A stretch of 64,000 bases of DNA from Noviherbaspirillum autotrophicum. GTDB taxonomy: Bacteria; Pseudomonadota; Gammaproteobacteria; Burkholderiales; Burkholderiaceae_D. The notes under the pieces were generated by a model, which ran no database searches, was not told the origin of the DNA, and saw only the letters and a program-made list of their open reading frames with translations. The DNA is taken from NCBI RefSeq assembly GCF_000818395.1, contig NZ_JWJG01000028.1:4319918-4383917 (forward strand), in the 5' to 3' direction. The position numbers and the translations under genes are program-made. Of this stretch, positions 18,530 to 27,723 are shown piece after piece; the first letter of the stretch is position 1, and each line of letters begins with the position of its first letter.

Positions 18530-20386
18530 TCATGCTGCCAAACGTTTCTCCAGCTGCTCCATGGTCGCTGCCAGCTCTTTCGGCAAGTGATACTTCAGTT
18601 TGTCGAACAGCTCGGCATGCAGTTTCAACTCCGCTTGCCATGCAGCCTTGTCGACCGACGTGATCTTGTTGAACTGCTCTTGCGAGAAGTCCAGGCCATC
18701 CCACTTCAGGTCTTCGTAGCGCGGCGTGATGCCGAATACGTTCTCGACGCCGCCGGCGGTACCGGCAATACGGTCGAGCATCCACTTCAGCACGCGCATG
18801 TTGTCGCCAAAGCCCGGCCACACGAACTTGCCGTTCTCGTCGGTGCGGAACCAGTTCACGCAGTAGATCTTCGGCAGCTCGGCCGGGGATGCGGCGATCT
18901 TCTTGCCCATGTCGAGCCAGTGCTGGAAGTAGTCGCTCATGTTGTAGCCCATGAACGGCAGCATCGCGAACGGGTCGCGGCGCACCACGCCCTGCTGGCC
19001 GGCGGCCGCTGCGGTGGTCTCGGAGCCCATGGTCGCAGCCATGTATACGCCTTCGACCCAGTTGCGCGCTTCGGTCACCAGCGGCACGGTCGTCGAGCGA
19101 CGGCCGCCGAAGATGAAGGCCGAGAGCGGCACGCCGTTCGGGTCGTCCCAGGCCGGGTCGATCACCGGGTTCTGGGTGGCGGCAACGGTGAAGCGCGCGT
19201 TCGGGTGCGCTGCCTTGCGGCCGGTTTCCTTGCCGATTTCCGGCGTCCAGTCCTTGCCTTGCCAGTCGATCAGGTGCGCCGGCGCTTCCTTGGTCAAGCC
19301 TTCCCACCACACGTCGCCATCGTCGGTCAGTGCGACGTTGGTGAAGATGGTGTTGGCGTTCAAGGACGCCATGCAGTTGGAGTTGGTGATGGTGTTGGTG
19401 CCCGGCGCCACGCCGAAGTAGCCGGCTTCCGGATTGATCGCGTACAGGCGACCGTCGCTGTGCGGTTTGATCCAGGCGATATCGTCGCCGATGGTGGTGA
19501 CTTTCCAGCCGTTGAAGGTCTTCGGCGGGATCAGCATCGCAAAATTGGTCTTGCCGCAGGCGGACGGGAAGGCGGCTGCCACATAGTGCTTCTTGCCTTC
19601 CGGCGATTCGACGCCGAGGATCAGCATGTGTTCCGCCAGCCAGCCTTGGTCGCGGCCCATGGTCGAGGCGATGCGCAGCGCGAAGCACTTCTTGCCCAGC
19701 AGCGCATTGCCGCCGTAACCAGAACCGAACGACCAGATTTCGCGGGTTTCCGGATAGTGCACGATGTACTTGGTCTGGTTGCATGGCCATGCGACGTCTT
19801 GCTCTCCCTTGGCCAGCGGCTTGCCGACCGAATGCACGCACGGCACGAAGGCGCCGTCAGTGCCGAGCACGTCATAGACTGCCTTGCCCATGCGCGTCAT
19901 GATGCGCATGTTGACGGCCACATACGGCGAGTCGGACAGTTCCACGCCGACATGGGCGATGTGGGAGCCGAGTGGACCCATCGAGAACGGAATCACGTAC
20001 ATGGTGCGACCGCGCATGCAACCGTCGAACAGGCCGTTCAAGGTTGTGCGCATTTCGGCCGGAGCCATCCAGTTGTTGGTCGGGCCGGCGTCTTCCTGCT
20101 TGGCGGAGCAGATGAAGGTGCGGTCTTCCACGCGCGCCACGTCGGACGGGTCGGAGCAGGCCAGGAAGCTGTTCGGACGCTTGGCGTCGTTCAGTCTTTT
20201 CATGGTGCCGGCGGCAACCATTTCGGCGCACAGGCGATCGTATTCTTCTTGCGAGCCGTCGCACCAGTAGATGCGGTCCGGCTTGGTGAGGGCCGCGATT
20301 TCCGCTACCCAGTTGATCAGTTTCTGTTGCTTAACGTAAGTTGGTGCGTTCAAAGATGCAACGCCACCCATAACGGGCTGATTCAT
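18530..20386 (-). CDS. pckG: Phosphoenolpyruvate carboxykinase (GTP)
   Basis: Converts oxaloacetate and GTP to phosphoenolpyruvate, the first committed step of gluconeogenesis. The 618 residues match the GTP class in length. Motifs seen are the kinase-1a P-loop [13 protein letters not shown], the kinase-2 region [10 protein letters not shown], the substrate loop [12 protein letters not shown], and [21 protein letters not shown], which includes the guanine-pocket Phe residues. The ATG at 20386 is supported by GGAGG about nine bases upstream; seven extra codons upstream are rejected. It is a single gene with its own terminator, and a long 5' gap may hold its control region. Confidence 0.97.
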   Translation of the reverse strand: MNQPVMGGVASLNAPTYVKQQKLINWVAEIAALTKPDRIYWCDGSQEEYDRLCAEMVAAGTMKRLNDAKRPNSFLACSDPSDVARVEDRTFICSAKQEDAGPTNNWMAPAEMRTTLNGLFDGCMRGRTMYVIPFSMGPLGSHIAHVGVELSDSPYVAVNMRIMTRMGKAVYDVLGTDGAFVPCVHSVGKPLAKGEQDVAWPCNQTKYIVHYPETREIWSFGSGYGGNALLGKKCFALRIASTMGRDQGWLAEHMLILGVESPEGKKHYVAAAFPSACGKTNFAMLIPPKTFNGWKVTTIGDDIAWIKPHSDGRLYAINPEAGYFGVAPGTNTITNSNCMASLNANTIFTNVALTDDGDVWWEGLTKEAPAHLIDWQGKDWTPEIGKETGRKAAHPNARFTVAATQNPVIDPAWDDPNGVPLSAFIFGGRRSTTVPLVTEARNWVEGVYMAATMGSETTAAAAGQQGVVRRDPFAMLPFMGYNMSDYFQHWLDMGKKIAASPAELPKIYCVNWFRTDENGKFVWPGFGDNMRVLKWMLDRIAGTAGGVENVFGITPRYEDLKWDGLDFSQEQFNKITSVDKAAWQAELKLHAELFDKLKYHLPKELAATMEQLEKRLAA

Positions 20387-20760
20387 AGGAACTACCTCCA
20401 ATGCCAATAAAGAATTCTGTCTTGTCCCGGCACGGCAGGATCGTCGTCAGCTTGTGGCTCGGCTAGCTAAGGTCTAGCGGTACGGCGGTCTTGTCGGAGT
20501 AGTCGTCCGGAGCGGCCTTCGGAGCGCTCTGACGGCGACTGCGCAGCCCGAAAAATGGAATAATGTCCAGGCTGGTGGGCTTGCATTCTTGTAAGAAAGG
20601 ATGCAAGAAGTAGGGGCCGATTGTACACCGCTGTTCCCTCTTAACTCAATGATTTACAACACAAATGTAGGAATAATTGTTGAGTTTTGTAGTAGGTCAT
20701 TGGTGTCTGCTCCATATCTGTTGCTTTATTACGTAAATATGACTGGATTTTAAATCGGAT
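20387..20760. promoter_or_regulatory. Control region between pckG and dehydrogenase gene
   Basis: No gene is supported in these 374 bases. An inverted repeat with arms of about 11 bases and one mismatch spans 20580-20607 (CTTGCATTCTT against AAGGATGCAAG), a possible regulator site for the divergent genes. The segment 20640-20760 is AT-rich and probably holds the promoter of the gene at 20761. Confidence 0.45.
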
Positions 20761-21750
20761 ATGAAAATTGCCATTCTCGACGACTATCAGGATGGCGTGC
20801 GCCACCTTGACTGTTTCCGTCTGCTCGACGGCCACGATGTAAAGATATTTAACAATAGTGCACGCGGACTCGGGCAGCTTGCGGTACGTCTAGGCGTGTT
20901 CGAGGCGCTGGTGCTGATTCGCGAACGCACCGTGCTCTCCGCCGCGCTTCTCAACAAGCTGCCCCATTTAAAACTGATTTCGCAGACCGGCAAGGTCTCC
21001 GGCCACATTGACGTGGCGGCGGCCACCGCGCGCGGCATTGCCATCGTCGAGGGCGTCGGCGACCCGACTGCGCCGGCAGAACTGACCTGGGCGCTGATCA
21101 TGGCCGCCATGCGCAAAATCGTGCCGTACGCGACCCATTTGCGCGAAGGCTTGTGGCAGACCGCCTCGATCATGCCCGAACTCAATACGCTGGGCAGCGT
21201 CTTGAAGGGAAGAACGCTGGCAATCTGGGGGTATGGGCGCATCGGAAAGCTGGTCGCCGGTTATGGCCGCGCGTTCGGCATGGATGTCGTGATCTGGGGG
21301 AGCGATGCCAGCAGGCAGGCGGCCGAGCAGGACGGCTACCGGGCGGCAGCGTCGAAGGAGGCATTCTTTGCCCAAGCCGACGTGCTGTCGTTGCACCTGC
21401 GCCTGAACGACGCCACGCGCGGCATCGTCACGGCAGCCGACCTGACGCGCATGAAGCCAAGCGCATTATTCGTCAATACCAGCCGCGCCGAGCTGGTCGC
21501 GCCGGGCGCGCTCGAGATGGCATTGCGCATCGGCCAGCCAGGCTTTGCCGCGCTTGACGTGTTCGAAACCGAACCACTGCCGGCCGACTCACCGCTGTTG
21601 CGCTATGCCAATGTTCTCGCGACGCCGCATCTGGGCTATGTCGAAAAGGATAGCTACGAGCTGTATTTCCGCGCGGCCTTCCAGAACATCATCGATTTCG
21701 CCAGGGGCGAGCCGAAGAATGTGCTGAATCCGGCAGCGCTGGCGCATTAA
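20761..21750 (+). CDS. D-2-hydroxyacid dehydrogenase family protein
   Basis: An NAD(P)-dependent oxidoreductase of 329 aa interconverting a 2-keto acid and a D-2-hydroxy acid. The Rossmann motif GYGRIG is near residue 158. The catalytic trio is visible: Arg in FVNTSRAELV, Glu in LDVFETEPLP, and His in ATPHLGYV. The N-terminal domain starts MKIAILDDYQDGV, characteristic of a phosphoglycerate-dehydrogenase-like subgroup common in Burkholderiales. The substrate is not known. An MFS transporter and a MOSC-domain gene follow on the same strand within 61 bases, so a transcript of three genes is possible. Confidence 0.9.
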   Translation: MKIAILDDYQDGVRHLDCFRLLDGHDVKIFNNSARGLGQLAVRLGVFEALVLIRERTVLSAALLNKLPHLKLISQTGKVSGHIDVAAATARGIAIVEGVGDPTAPAELTWALIMAAMRKIVPYATHLREGLWQTASIMPELNTLGSVLKGRTLAIWGYGRIGKLVAGYGRAFGMDVVIWGSDASRQAAEQDGYRAAASKEAFFAQADVLSLHLRLNDATRGIVTAADLTRMKPSALFVNTSRAELVAPGALEMALRIGQPGFAALDVFETEPLPADSPLLRYANVLATPHLGYVEKDSYELYFRAAFQNIIDFARGEPKNVLNPAALAH

Positions 21751-21811
21751 GCTGCTTTCGGCACGCCCGTTCACTTTTCGCTACACTGGGCGCTCCCCTC
21801 AAGGAGCGTTC

Positions 21812-22984
21812 ATGCAATCCAGACTCTGGTCCCTGACACTCGGCAATTTCGCCATCGGCACCGGCGTGATGATCGTGCCCGGCATGCTCAACGAACTGAG
21901 CACCGACCTGCACACGTCGCCGGCGGCCATCGGCATGCTGATCTCGGCATTTGCGCTGACGATCTGTATCGGCGGGCCGTTTCTCGCCAGCTGGACCAGC
22001 GCCATCGAGCGCCGCACACTGCTCACGGGAGCGCTGCTGCTGTATGCGGCCATGCACCTGATCGCCGCCGGCGCGCCCGGCTACAATACCTTGCTCGCAG
22101 CGCGCATGGTCACGGCCGTCGGCGCGGCGCTGTTTACCGCGCAGGCGGCGGCGACCGCCGGCCTGATGGTGCCGCCCGAACAGCGCGGCAAGGCGATTGC
22201 GCTGGTATTTCTCGGCTGGTCGATCGCGGCGGTGGTGGGCACGCCGATCGGCGCCTATCTCGGCGCGCATATCGGCTGGCGTCCGACGATGGGGCTGGTC
22301 GGCTTGCTGGCGGCGCTGTTCGCCGCCGGCGTGTGGCTGCAACTGCCGCGCGGCCTGTTCGTCGCGCCGATGGACCGCGCAGCGTGGCAGGCACTGTTTG
22401 TCAATACGCCCCTGCTGCTGGCCATTTCGGTCACCGCCATCCAGGCGCTGGGCATGTTCACCGTGTTTTCGTATCTCGCGCTGGGGCTGAAGAATTCGAT
22501 TGGCGCCACGCCCGCCGTCATCAGCATGATGTTCCTGTGCTTTGGCATGACCGGCGTGATCGGCAATGTGCTCGGCGCGCGCGTGATGGACCGTATCGGT
22601 CCGGTGCGCGTCGGCATTGCCGCCATGGCCTGCATGCTGAGCGCCATTGCACTGTGGCCGTTCACATACGGCTCGCTGCCGCTGACGGTGGCGCTGACGC
22701 TGGTGTGGGGACTGGGCTGCTTTGCCGTCAACGGCGCGCAGCAGGCGCGGCTGGTGGCGATGGCGCCGCCCCTGGCGTCGGCGTCGGTGGCGCTGAATTC
22801 CTCGGCGATCTACCTCGGGCAGGCGCTCGGCGCATTCATTGGCGGCATCATCGTATCGTCGCGCGGCACGGCCGACTTGCCGCTTTACGGGGCCGTGCCG
22901 ATGGCATTGGCGATTCTGGTGTCGCAGCTGGCGGCGAAGATGGCGCGCCGCAGGAAATTTGAAGGAGTGATATGCGAGTCGTGA
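21812..22984 (+). CDS. MFS transporter (drug/sugar efflux DHA1 type)
   Basis: A 390-residue inner-membrane protein with twelve predicted helices. The loop after helix 2 reads ASWTSAIERRTLLTG, the family motif A position, and the loop before helix 5 has RGKAIALVFLGWSIAAVVGTPIGAYLG, the motif C of drug/proton antiporters (GxxxGPxxGG-like). It resembles the AraJ/YdhP efflux group. The substrate is unknown. CTCAAGGAG precedes the ATG. The 3' end overlaps the MOSC gene by 13 bases, showing translational coupling. Confidence 0.88.
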   Translation: MQSRLWSLTLGNFAIGTGVMIVPGMLNELSTDLHTSPAAIGMLISAFALTICIGGPFLASWTSAIERRTLLTGALLLYAAMHLIAAGAPGYNTLLAARMVTAVGAALFTAQAAATAGLMVPPEQRGKAIALVFLGWSIAAVVGTPIGAYLGAHIGWRPTMGLVGLLAALFAAGVWLQLPRGLFVAPMDRAAWQALFVNTPLLLAISVTAIQALGMFTVFSYLALGLKNSIGATPAVISMMFLCFGMTGVIGNVLGARVMDRIGPVRVGIAAMACMLSAIALWPFTYGSLPLTVALTLVWGLGCFAVNGAQQARLVAMAPPLASASVALNSSAIYLGQALGAFIGGIIVSSRGTADLPLYGAVPMALAILVSQLAAKMARRRKFEGVICES

Positions 22985-23562
22985 GCGTGAATCTGGCCGC
23001 CGTCGGCGAAATGTTCATTCGCCAGTCGGAGCGCGACCATCGGATCATGACGGCGATTCACAAGCAGCCGGTGGCGGACGCCGTGCGCGTGAAGCGGCTA
23101 GGCCTGGCCGGCGACGAGCAGGCCGACCTGACTGTGCATGGCGGGCTCGACAAGGCGGTGTATGCGTATCCGTCGGAGCACTACGCATTCTGGGCAGCGC
23201 AGCGGCTGGCCGCGCTGAAGCGCGAAGTGCCGCTGCCGCCCGGCTCCATGGGCGAGAACCTGACGCTGGCGGGTCTCCTGGAGCGCGATGTCTGGGTTGG
23301 CGACCGGCTGCACGTTGGCAGCGCCGTGTTGCAGGTGACCGAGCCGCGTCGGCCCTGCTACAAGTTCGCCGCAAAGATGGGCTTTTCCCATGCGGTGAAG
23401 ATGATGACGCAGTCCGGCTTTACCGGCTTTTACCTGCGCGTGATCGAGGAAGGGGAAATCGCGACAGGCGATGCCGTGACGTTGCTGCCCGGCACGCGCA
23501 ATGTGTCGATTGCGCAGGTCAACGAACAACGTCTGAAGGGGCGCCAGCGGGATTTGTTTTGA
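22972..23562 (+). CDS. MOSC domain protein (YiiM-like)
   Basis: A 196-residue protein with the MOSC fold related to the C-terminal part of molybdenum-cofactor sulfurase. The conserved Cys lies in TEPRRPCYKFAAKMG near 127, and the family signature GLAGDEQADLTVHGGLDKAVYAY spans residues 44-66. In YiiM-type proteins this domain binds molybdenum cofactor and handles N-hydroxylated substrates. GAAGGAG lies before the ATG, inside the end of the MFS gene. Its stop overlaps the converging gene on the other strand by 44 bases. Confidence 0.88.
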   Translation: MRVVSVNLAAVGEMFIRQSERDHRIMTAIHKQPVADAVRVKRLGLAGDEQADLTVHGGLDKAVYAYPSEHYAFWAAQRLAALKREVPLPPGSMGENLTLAGLLERDVWVGDRLHVGSAVLQVTEPRRPCYKFAAKMGFSHAVKMMTQSGFTGFYLRVIEEGEIATGDAVTLLPGTRNVSIAQVNEQRLKGRQRDLF

Positions 23563-24277
23563 AGCCGGTCGCCACCAGCGCGCTGCCGCCCGTCCACAGC
23601 CTCGCCCATCCGGGCGGCCACGGCAAGGGCGGCCCGGAATAGGCCGGCACGCCGCGCCGCACCGGGATGACGGGCAGGTGCTGAGGCACCGGGCCGTCGC
23701 GCATATCCCAGCCCAGCGTGTAGGCGTAATTCGGCAGCAGCGCTTCGCACACGGCATCGAACCATGCGCTGTGGTCCTCGTCGCGGCGCAGTGCCTGCGC
23801 CAGTCCGTGCGGGTCGAACTGTGCCAGCGAGCGCGCCAGCTCCTGTGCCGTCGCGCCCGGCACATCGCCCCAGCCCATGATCGGATTGAAGTTGTAATCC
23901 GCGCCCGAGCCATACCATCCTTCGCGCCACGGCCGCTCGATCCAGTTGCGCTGGCCGGTGAACAAATGCCAGCGCCAATGCAGCCCGGACGGTTTCGGCC
24001 AGCTGTACAGGTACAGCTGCTGATAGCCGGCGCGATGCAGTTCGCGCACCATCGCCATCAGGCGCGCATGCGGCATGCGGTCGGGCGCGTCGCGGCGAAA
24101 GCGGATCGGCTCGCCGTCGGCGTGCTGCAGTTCGTCGTGCGACAGGTTCAGGTCGAGCGTGCGCACTTCGTCGCCGAAGCGCACCGATACCCAGCCGGTC
24201 AACAGGTTGACCGAGGTAACGACGCCATAGCCGCGATGACGGTGAAAAATAACGGTGCCGGGTGCAACAGGCTTCAT
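23519..24277 (-). CDS. Hypothetical protein with SH3-like N-terminus
   Basis: A 252-residue soluble protein. Residues 1-50 (GTVIFHRHRGYGVVTSVN, TGWVSVRFGDEVRTLDLNLS) look like a small beta-barrel of the kind found in CarD/TRCF and DUF3553 proteins. The rest is rich in Trp and Pro and has no recognised family. The start is the first ATG that gives the compact N-terminal domain. It converges on the MOSC gene with overlap. The C-terminal 15 residues therefore share DNA with that gene and are less certain to be functional. Confidence 0.6.
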   Translation of the reverse strand: MKPVAPGTVIFHRHRGYGVVTSVNLLTGWVSVRFGDEVRTLDLNLSHDELQHADGEPIRFRRDAPDRMPHARLMAMVRELHRAGYQQLYLYSWPKPSGLHWRWHLFTGQRNWIERPWREGWYGSGADYNFNPIMGWGDVPGATAQELARSLAQFDPHGLAQALRRDEDHSAWFDAVCEALLPNYAYTLGWDMRDGPVPQHLPVIPVRRGVPAYSGPPLPWPPGWARLWTGGSALVATGFKTNPAGAPSDVVR

Positions 24278-24321
24278 GAATATCGATGCAATCCTAAAAT
24301 GCGAATGCTGTCTTCAAATCA

Positions 24322-24350
24322 ATAAAAATGCCGGCGGTACAGCCGGCAAC
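24322..24350 (-). terminator. Terminator of the two-component operon
   Basis: TGCCGGC (24329-24335) and GCCGGCA (24342-24348) form a seven-pair stem with a six-base loop, followed on the minus strand by TTTTTATT. It is about 55 bases after the kinase stop. Confidence 0.8.
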
Positions 24351-24405
24351 GCAGGTGAAGAGGCATGCGACAAACTGTAAACCATTCGCCGCGACAAATC
24401 ATCTT

Positions 24406-25776
24406 TCAGGCGGGCAAGGAAACACTCACCCCCAACCCCCTGCCATGCAATCCGTCCCCGATGTCGATCGTGCCGCGGTAGCGCTGCACGATGCGTGCCA
24501 CAATCGACAGGCCGAGCCCGCTGCCTTCCACGCCGCTGCCGCTGACGCGATAGAAGCGGTCAGTCACGCGCGCACGCTCGGCCGGCGCAACGCCGGGGCC
24601 ATCGTCTTGCACGCTTACGACCACGTTCGCCGGCTGGCGTTCGACGCGCAGCAGCACATGCCCGCCGTCGCGGCCATACTTGATCGCGTTGTCGAGCAAG
24701 TTGCCGATCAAAACCGACAAGGCGGTCGGATCAGCTGCAAGCAGGCACGCGCCGTGCGTCGCCATCTCGAGTTCGATGCCGCGGCGCTCGGCTTCGCCGG
24801 CAAGCTGCGCGGCGCTTTCCGTTGCGATTGCAGCCACATCGACCGGCCCGGTCATTGCCGCATCGGCATGATCGAGGCGCGCCAACAACAGCAATTGCTG
24901 GACGAGGTGGGTGGTACGGTGAACACCGGCGATGACTTGCTGGATTGCCTCGGTACGCTGTCGTTCCTCTTGCGCGGCCAGTGCAACTTCGGCCTGCACC
25001 TTGATGGCAGCCAGCGGCGTTCTCAGTTCATGTGCCGCATCGGCGGTGAATGAGCGCTCCCTGTCGATGGATTGAGACAATCTGGCAAGCAGATTGTTCA
25101 ATGAATCGGCCAGCGGCTGTACTTCGGCCGGAATCCGCTCGAGCGCCAGCGGCTGCAAGTTGCCGGCGCTGCGCGCGCCGATGGCGCGCGACATCGCCGT
25201 GAGCGGTTGCAAGCCGCGGCCGATGCCGATCCAGATCAGCAGCGCCAGGATCGGCAGCGCCGGCAACAGCAGTTGGGCCATGCGCCAGGCGAGCTTGTGC
25301 AGCAGGCCGGTGCGAATGCCCATCGGCTCGAACACGCGCACCTGATAGCCGGTTTTGGGATCGTGCAGCGCAAAGCTGCGCCATGAACCGCCATCGAGTT
25401 CCAGCGTGCGATAGCCGTCGCGCGCGTCGAATGCGGCAGCAGGCGAGCCGGGGCCGCGCATGAGCAGCGCGCCATCATGGCTCCACAGCTGGAAATCGAC
25501 ATGTTGCGCATGGTCGTCGTCACCATCGTGATCATTGAAGTGGTGATCGGGGCGGTGGCTGGAATGATGCACCCTGCCCGCATCGGACAGCAGCTGCAAT
25601 CGTTGCAGATCAAGCAGCAGCAGGGTGCGCGCGCTCTGCTCCATATGCGCGTCGGCCAGCTCGCCGACTTCCTCGCGCATTTCAGCATAGGCGAATGCCA
25701 GCATCGCAATCCATACCAGCGACAGGCTGCCGAGCAGCAGCGCCAGCAGGCGGCGCCGTATCGACAGGCGCCTCAT
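24406..25776 (-). CDS. Sensor histidine kinase with His-rich periplasmic loop (QseC/TctE type)
   Basis: An inner-membrane kinase of 456 aa. TM1 is about 9-31 and TM2 about 165-185. The short periplasmic loop carries nine His and six Asp between residues 70 and 100 (RVHHSSHRPDHHF, then NDHDGDDDHAQH), suggesting metal binding. HAMP follows; the H-box is FTADAAHELRTPLAAIK, the N-box LIGNLLDNAIKYG, and the G-boxes DDGPGV and GSGLGLSIV. The start codon overlaps the response-regulator stop (ATGA), so the two are co-translated. The longer upstream reading frame is a shadow of the regulator gene. Regulation of the partner by metal or pH is inference. Confidence 0.92.
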   Translation of the reverse strand: MRRLSIRRRLLALLLGSLSLVWIAMLAFAYAEMREEVGELADAHMEQSARTLLLLDLQRLQLLSDAGRVHHSSHRPDHHFNDHDGDDDHAQHVDFQLWSHDGALLMRGPGSPAAAFDARDGYRTLELDGGSWRSFALHDPKTGYQVRVFEPMGIRTGLLHKLAWRMAQLLLPALPILALLIWIGIGRGLQPLTAMSRAIGARSAGNLQPLALERIPAEVQPLADSLNNLLARLSQSIDRERSFTADAAHELRTPLAAIKVQAEVALAAQEERQRTEAIQQVIAGVHRTTHLVQQLLLLARLDHADAAMTGPVDVAAIATESAAQLAGEAERRGIELEMATHGACLLAADPTALSVLIGNLLDNAIKYGRDGGHVLLRVERQPANVVVSVQDDGPGVAPAERARVTDRFYRVSGSGVEGSGLGLSIVARIVQRYRGTIDIGDGLHGRGLGVSVSLPA

Positions 25777-26438
25777 GAGGGCTCTTTCCGGATCAGGTAG
25801 CCCACGCCGCGGATGGTCTTGATGAGATCGTTGCCGAGCTTCTTGCGCAGGTTGTGGACATGCACCTCGACTGCGTTGCTTTCCACTTCCTCGTTCCAGC
25901 CATACAGGCTTTCTTCGAGCCGCGCGCGCGATAACGCGTTGCCGCGATGCTCCAGCAGGTCGACCAGGATCGCGCATTCGCGCGCCGACAGCTGAATGCG
26001 ATCATCGCCGCGCAGCACGCACTGGCTGTCCGGCTCGACCACCAGGTCGCCGTAGCGGATCACCGAGACGCTGCGCCCATGGGCCCGGCGCAACAGCGCG
26101 CGCATGCGCGCGATCAATTCGGCCAGGTCGAATGGCTTGACCAGGTAATCGTCGGCGCCCGCCTCCAGACCGGCCACGCGGTCGCGCACGGTGTCGCGCG
26201 CGGTCAGCAGCAGCACCGGCAAGTCGCTGCCGCGCCGGCGCAACTGCTGCAGCAGCTCCATGCCGGACAGGCGCGGCAGGCCGATGTCGAGCACGGCCAG
26301 CTCGTATTCGGTCGTCTCCAGCGCCAGTTGCGCCGCGCGCCCGTCCCTGGCCCAGTCGACGGTAAAGCCGGCCTGTTTCAGGCCGGCTTCGATACCGTTG
26401 CCGAGCAAGGCGTCATCTTCCACCAGTAATACACGCAT
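25773..26438 (-). CDS. OmpR-family response regulator (QseB/TctD type)
   Basis: A 221-residue DNA-binding regulator. The receiver domain (1-115) has the acidic pair at DDALLG, phosphoacceptor Asp51 in LAVLDIGLP, and the Lys in LVKPFD. The C-terminal winged helix (about 125-220) includes RECAILVDLLEHRGNALSR and EVHVHNLRKKLG. It is first in an operon with the sensor kinase and overlaps it by four bases. No target gene is adjacent, but upstream of the start is a TTAAGCTTAACTTAAG stretch, typical of the direct repeats that QseB/PmrA-type regulators bind, so autoregulation is likely. Confidence 0.94.
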   Translation of the reverse strand: MRVLLVEDDALLGNGIEAGLKQAGFTVDWARDGRAAQLALETTEYELAVLDIGLPRLSGMELLQQLRRRGSDLPVLLLTARDTVRDRVAGLEAGADDYLVKPFDLAELIARMRALLRRAHGRSVSVIRYGDLVVEPDSQCVLRGDDRIQLSARECAILVDLLEHRGNALSRARLEESLYGWNEEVESNAVEVHVHNLRKKLGNDLIKTIRGVGYLIRKEPS

Positions 26439-26465
26439 GTGCCTTCCTTTGCCTCCAGCCCGCTT

Positions 26466-26496
26466 TATCGCTTATCTATCTTAAGCTTAACTTAAG
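26466..26496. promoter_or_regulatory. Possible response-regulator binding repeats
   Basis: The stretch around 26480-26494 reads CTTAAGCTTAACTTAAG, a cluster of CTTAA units in direct and inverted order. QseB/PmrA-type regulators bind repeats of this kind (CTTAAG-like). It lies 40-50 bases upstream of the response-regulator start, fitting autoregulation. Confidence 0.5.
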
Positions 26497-26593
26497 CCAG
26501 GGAGGAGGCGGGAAGCGCCTTGGCGGCTGAGGCGCGATGCCGCCTGCGGGACGGTGGCGTGCGATGCGTGAGAGGAAAGGTTGAGTCTGGGGC

Positions 26594-27037
26594 CTAAGCC
26601 AGGAGCGGCTTGGTATGCAGGGTCATCGGCTTCCATGCCGTGGTATGCACCGCTTCGGCCAGCGTGCTGCGGTCGAGCACCGCCATGAAGGCGCGATGCG
26701 CATCGATCAGCGGGTTCTTCAAGCCGCACTGCTTGCTCACGATGCAGCAATCGCCCTTCGGATCGAAGCATTCCACCAGGTCGAAATTGGGCTCGGTGAT
26801 GCGCACGATTTCGCCCAGGAAGATCTGGTCGGCAGGACGCGCCAGCTGGATGCCGCCGCCCTTGCCGCGCGTGCTGCGGATCAAGCCGTGCCGGGCCAGG
26901 TTGTGCACCACCTTCACGAGATGGTTGCGCGAAACGCCGAAATAGTCGGTGATTTCGGAAATCGTGGTTTGGCTGCCGAGCTGCGCGAGATACGCCATCA
27001 CGCGCAGGGAGTAATCCGTATATTGGGTAAGCTGCAT
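26594..27037 (-). CDS. Rrf2-family regulator, NsrR-like
   Basis: A 147-residue transcription factor. The N-terminal winged helix starts MQLTQYTDYSLRVMAYLAQL as in NsrR. Cys90, Cys97, Cys98 and Cys104 lie in VECFDPKGDCCIVSKQCGLKN; three of these match the cluster ligands of NsrR, which senses nitric oxide through an Fe-S cluster. The ATG at 27037 starts the conserved N-terminus; the frame upstream is not similar to any protein. A perfect FNR box stands 55 bases upstream. Its own targets are not in the window apart from possible self-control. A nitric-oxide or iron-sulfur role is inference from the cysteines. Confidence 0.88.
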   Translation of the reverse strand: MQLTQYTDYSLRVMAYLAQLGSQTTISEITDYFGVSRNHLVKVVHNLARHGLIRSTRGKGGGIQLARPADQIFLGEIVRITEPNFDLVECFDPKGDCCIVSKQCGLKNPLIDAHRAFMAVLDRSTLAEAVHTTAWKPMTLHTKPLLA

Positions 27038-27061
27038 GTCGATTCCATGGACCTTTCCCCT

Positions 27062-27105
27062 ATTGTATGTATAGGAAATACCCCTTTTCACTTGATGTCG
27101 ATCAA
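27062..27105 (-). promoter_or_regulatory. FNR/Anr box and promoter of the Rrf2-type gene
   Basis: TTGATGTCGATCAA (27092-27105) matches the FNR consensus TTGAT-N4-ATCAA perfectly. On the minus strand a TACAAT -10 hexamer follows at 27067-27062, which places the box centre near -42, the position at which FNR acts as class II activator. Confidence 0.7.
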
Positions 27106-27723
27106 GAAATTCCGAACTCAAGCGAATTCCCGACTGGCTTACTTGGCTTTTAGCCATTGCCGGATGCATGCCGCTGACCGGGGCATTGGCCCCGCCCGGA
27201 CGATGCAATTCCGGTGCGCACGCGCTGGTGAGCTGCATCGAAACCGGTGGAGCATCGTCGCTGATCGTGTGCATGCCCGGCACGAACGCATCTGTGCCGT
27301 GTGTCGCGGAAAACGTGAAGCAGAATGGCATGGTTGCGGCCATTAGCCTGATACGCAGGATCTTCTTGGCGCTGCGCTTGTGGCACAGGCATTCCTCGCC
27401 GTCACCCAACCACACGCACGCCGACAGCGGCAGCTTGGCTGCATTTTTTATTTACGTATTCATCACGCATGCCGGTTCGAGTCCGCGCACAGGTGCGGCA
27501 GCCTATGGTCGATCAGCCATTTGTTGTCGAACCCTTGCAGTCTGCTTCCCGGCACCGGCCTGAGGCACAGCGTTGTGAAGGTAATCAGACGAGATCGGCC
27601 ACATCTCGATTGCACACAATTTTCCGCACGGCTTGCAACTGAACACGCCGACACCCATCTAACTCGACGATTCCGTTGTCGCGATTGCGTCTGCTGCGCT
27701 ACTTTTTTCTTGAGGAATATTTA
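27106..27723. other. 618-base gap without a supported gene
   Basis: Several open frames exist on both strands but all lack a ribosome site and have shadow-like Arg/Ser/His-rich composition. The segment just before 27724 holds GAGG as the ribosome site of the lipoprotein gene. Nothing else is seen. Confidence 0.5.

Noticed and set aside
20641-20835. 64-codon minus-strand frame overlapping the dehydrogenase start.
   Set aside because: It crosses the start of a well supported gene and has no ribosome site.
27168-27563. 131-codon frame on the plus strand in the gap before the CAP lipoprotein.
   Set aside because: No ribosome site, odd composition and no family resemblance.
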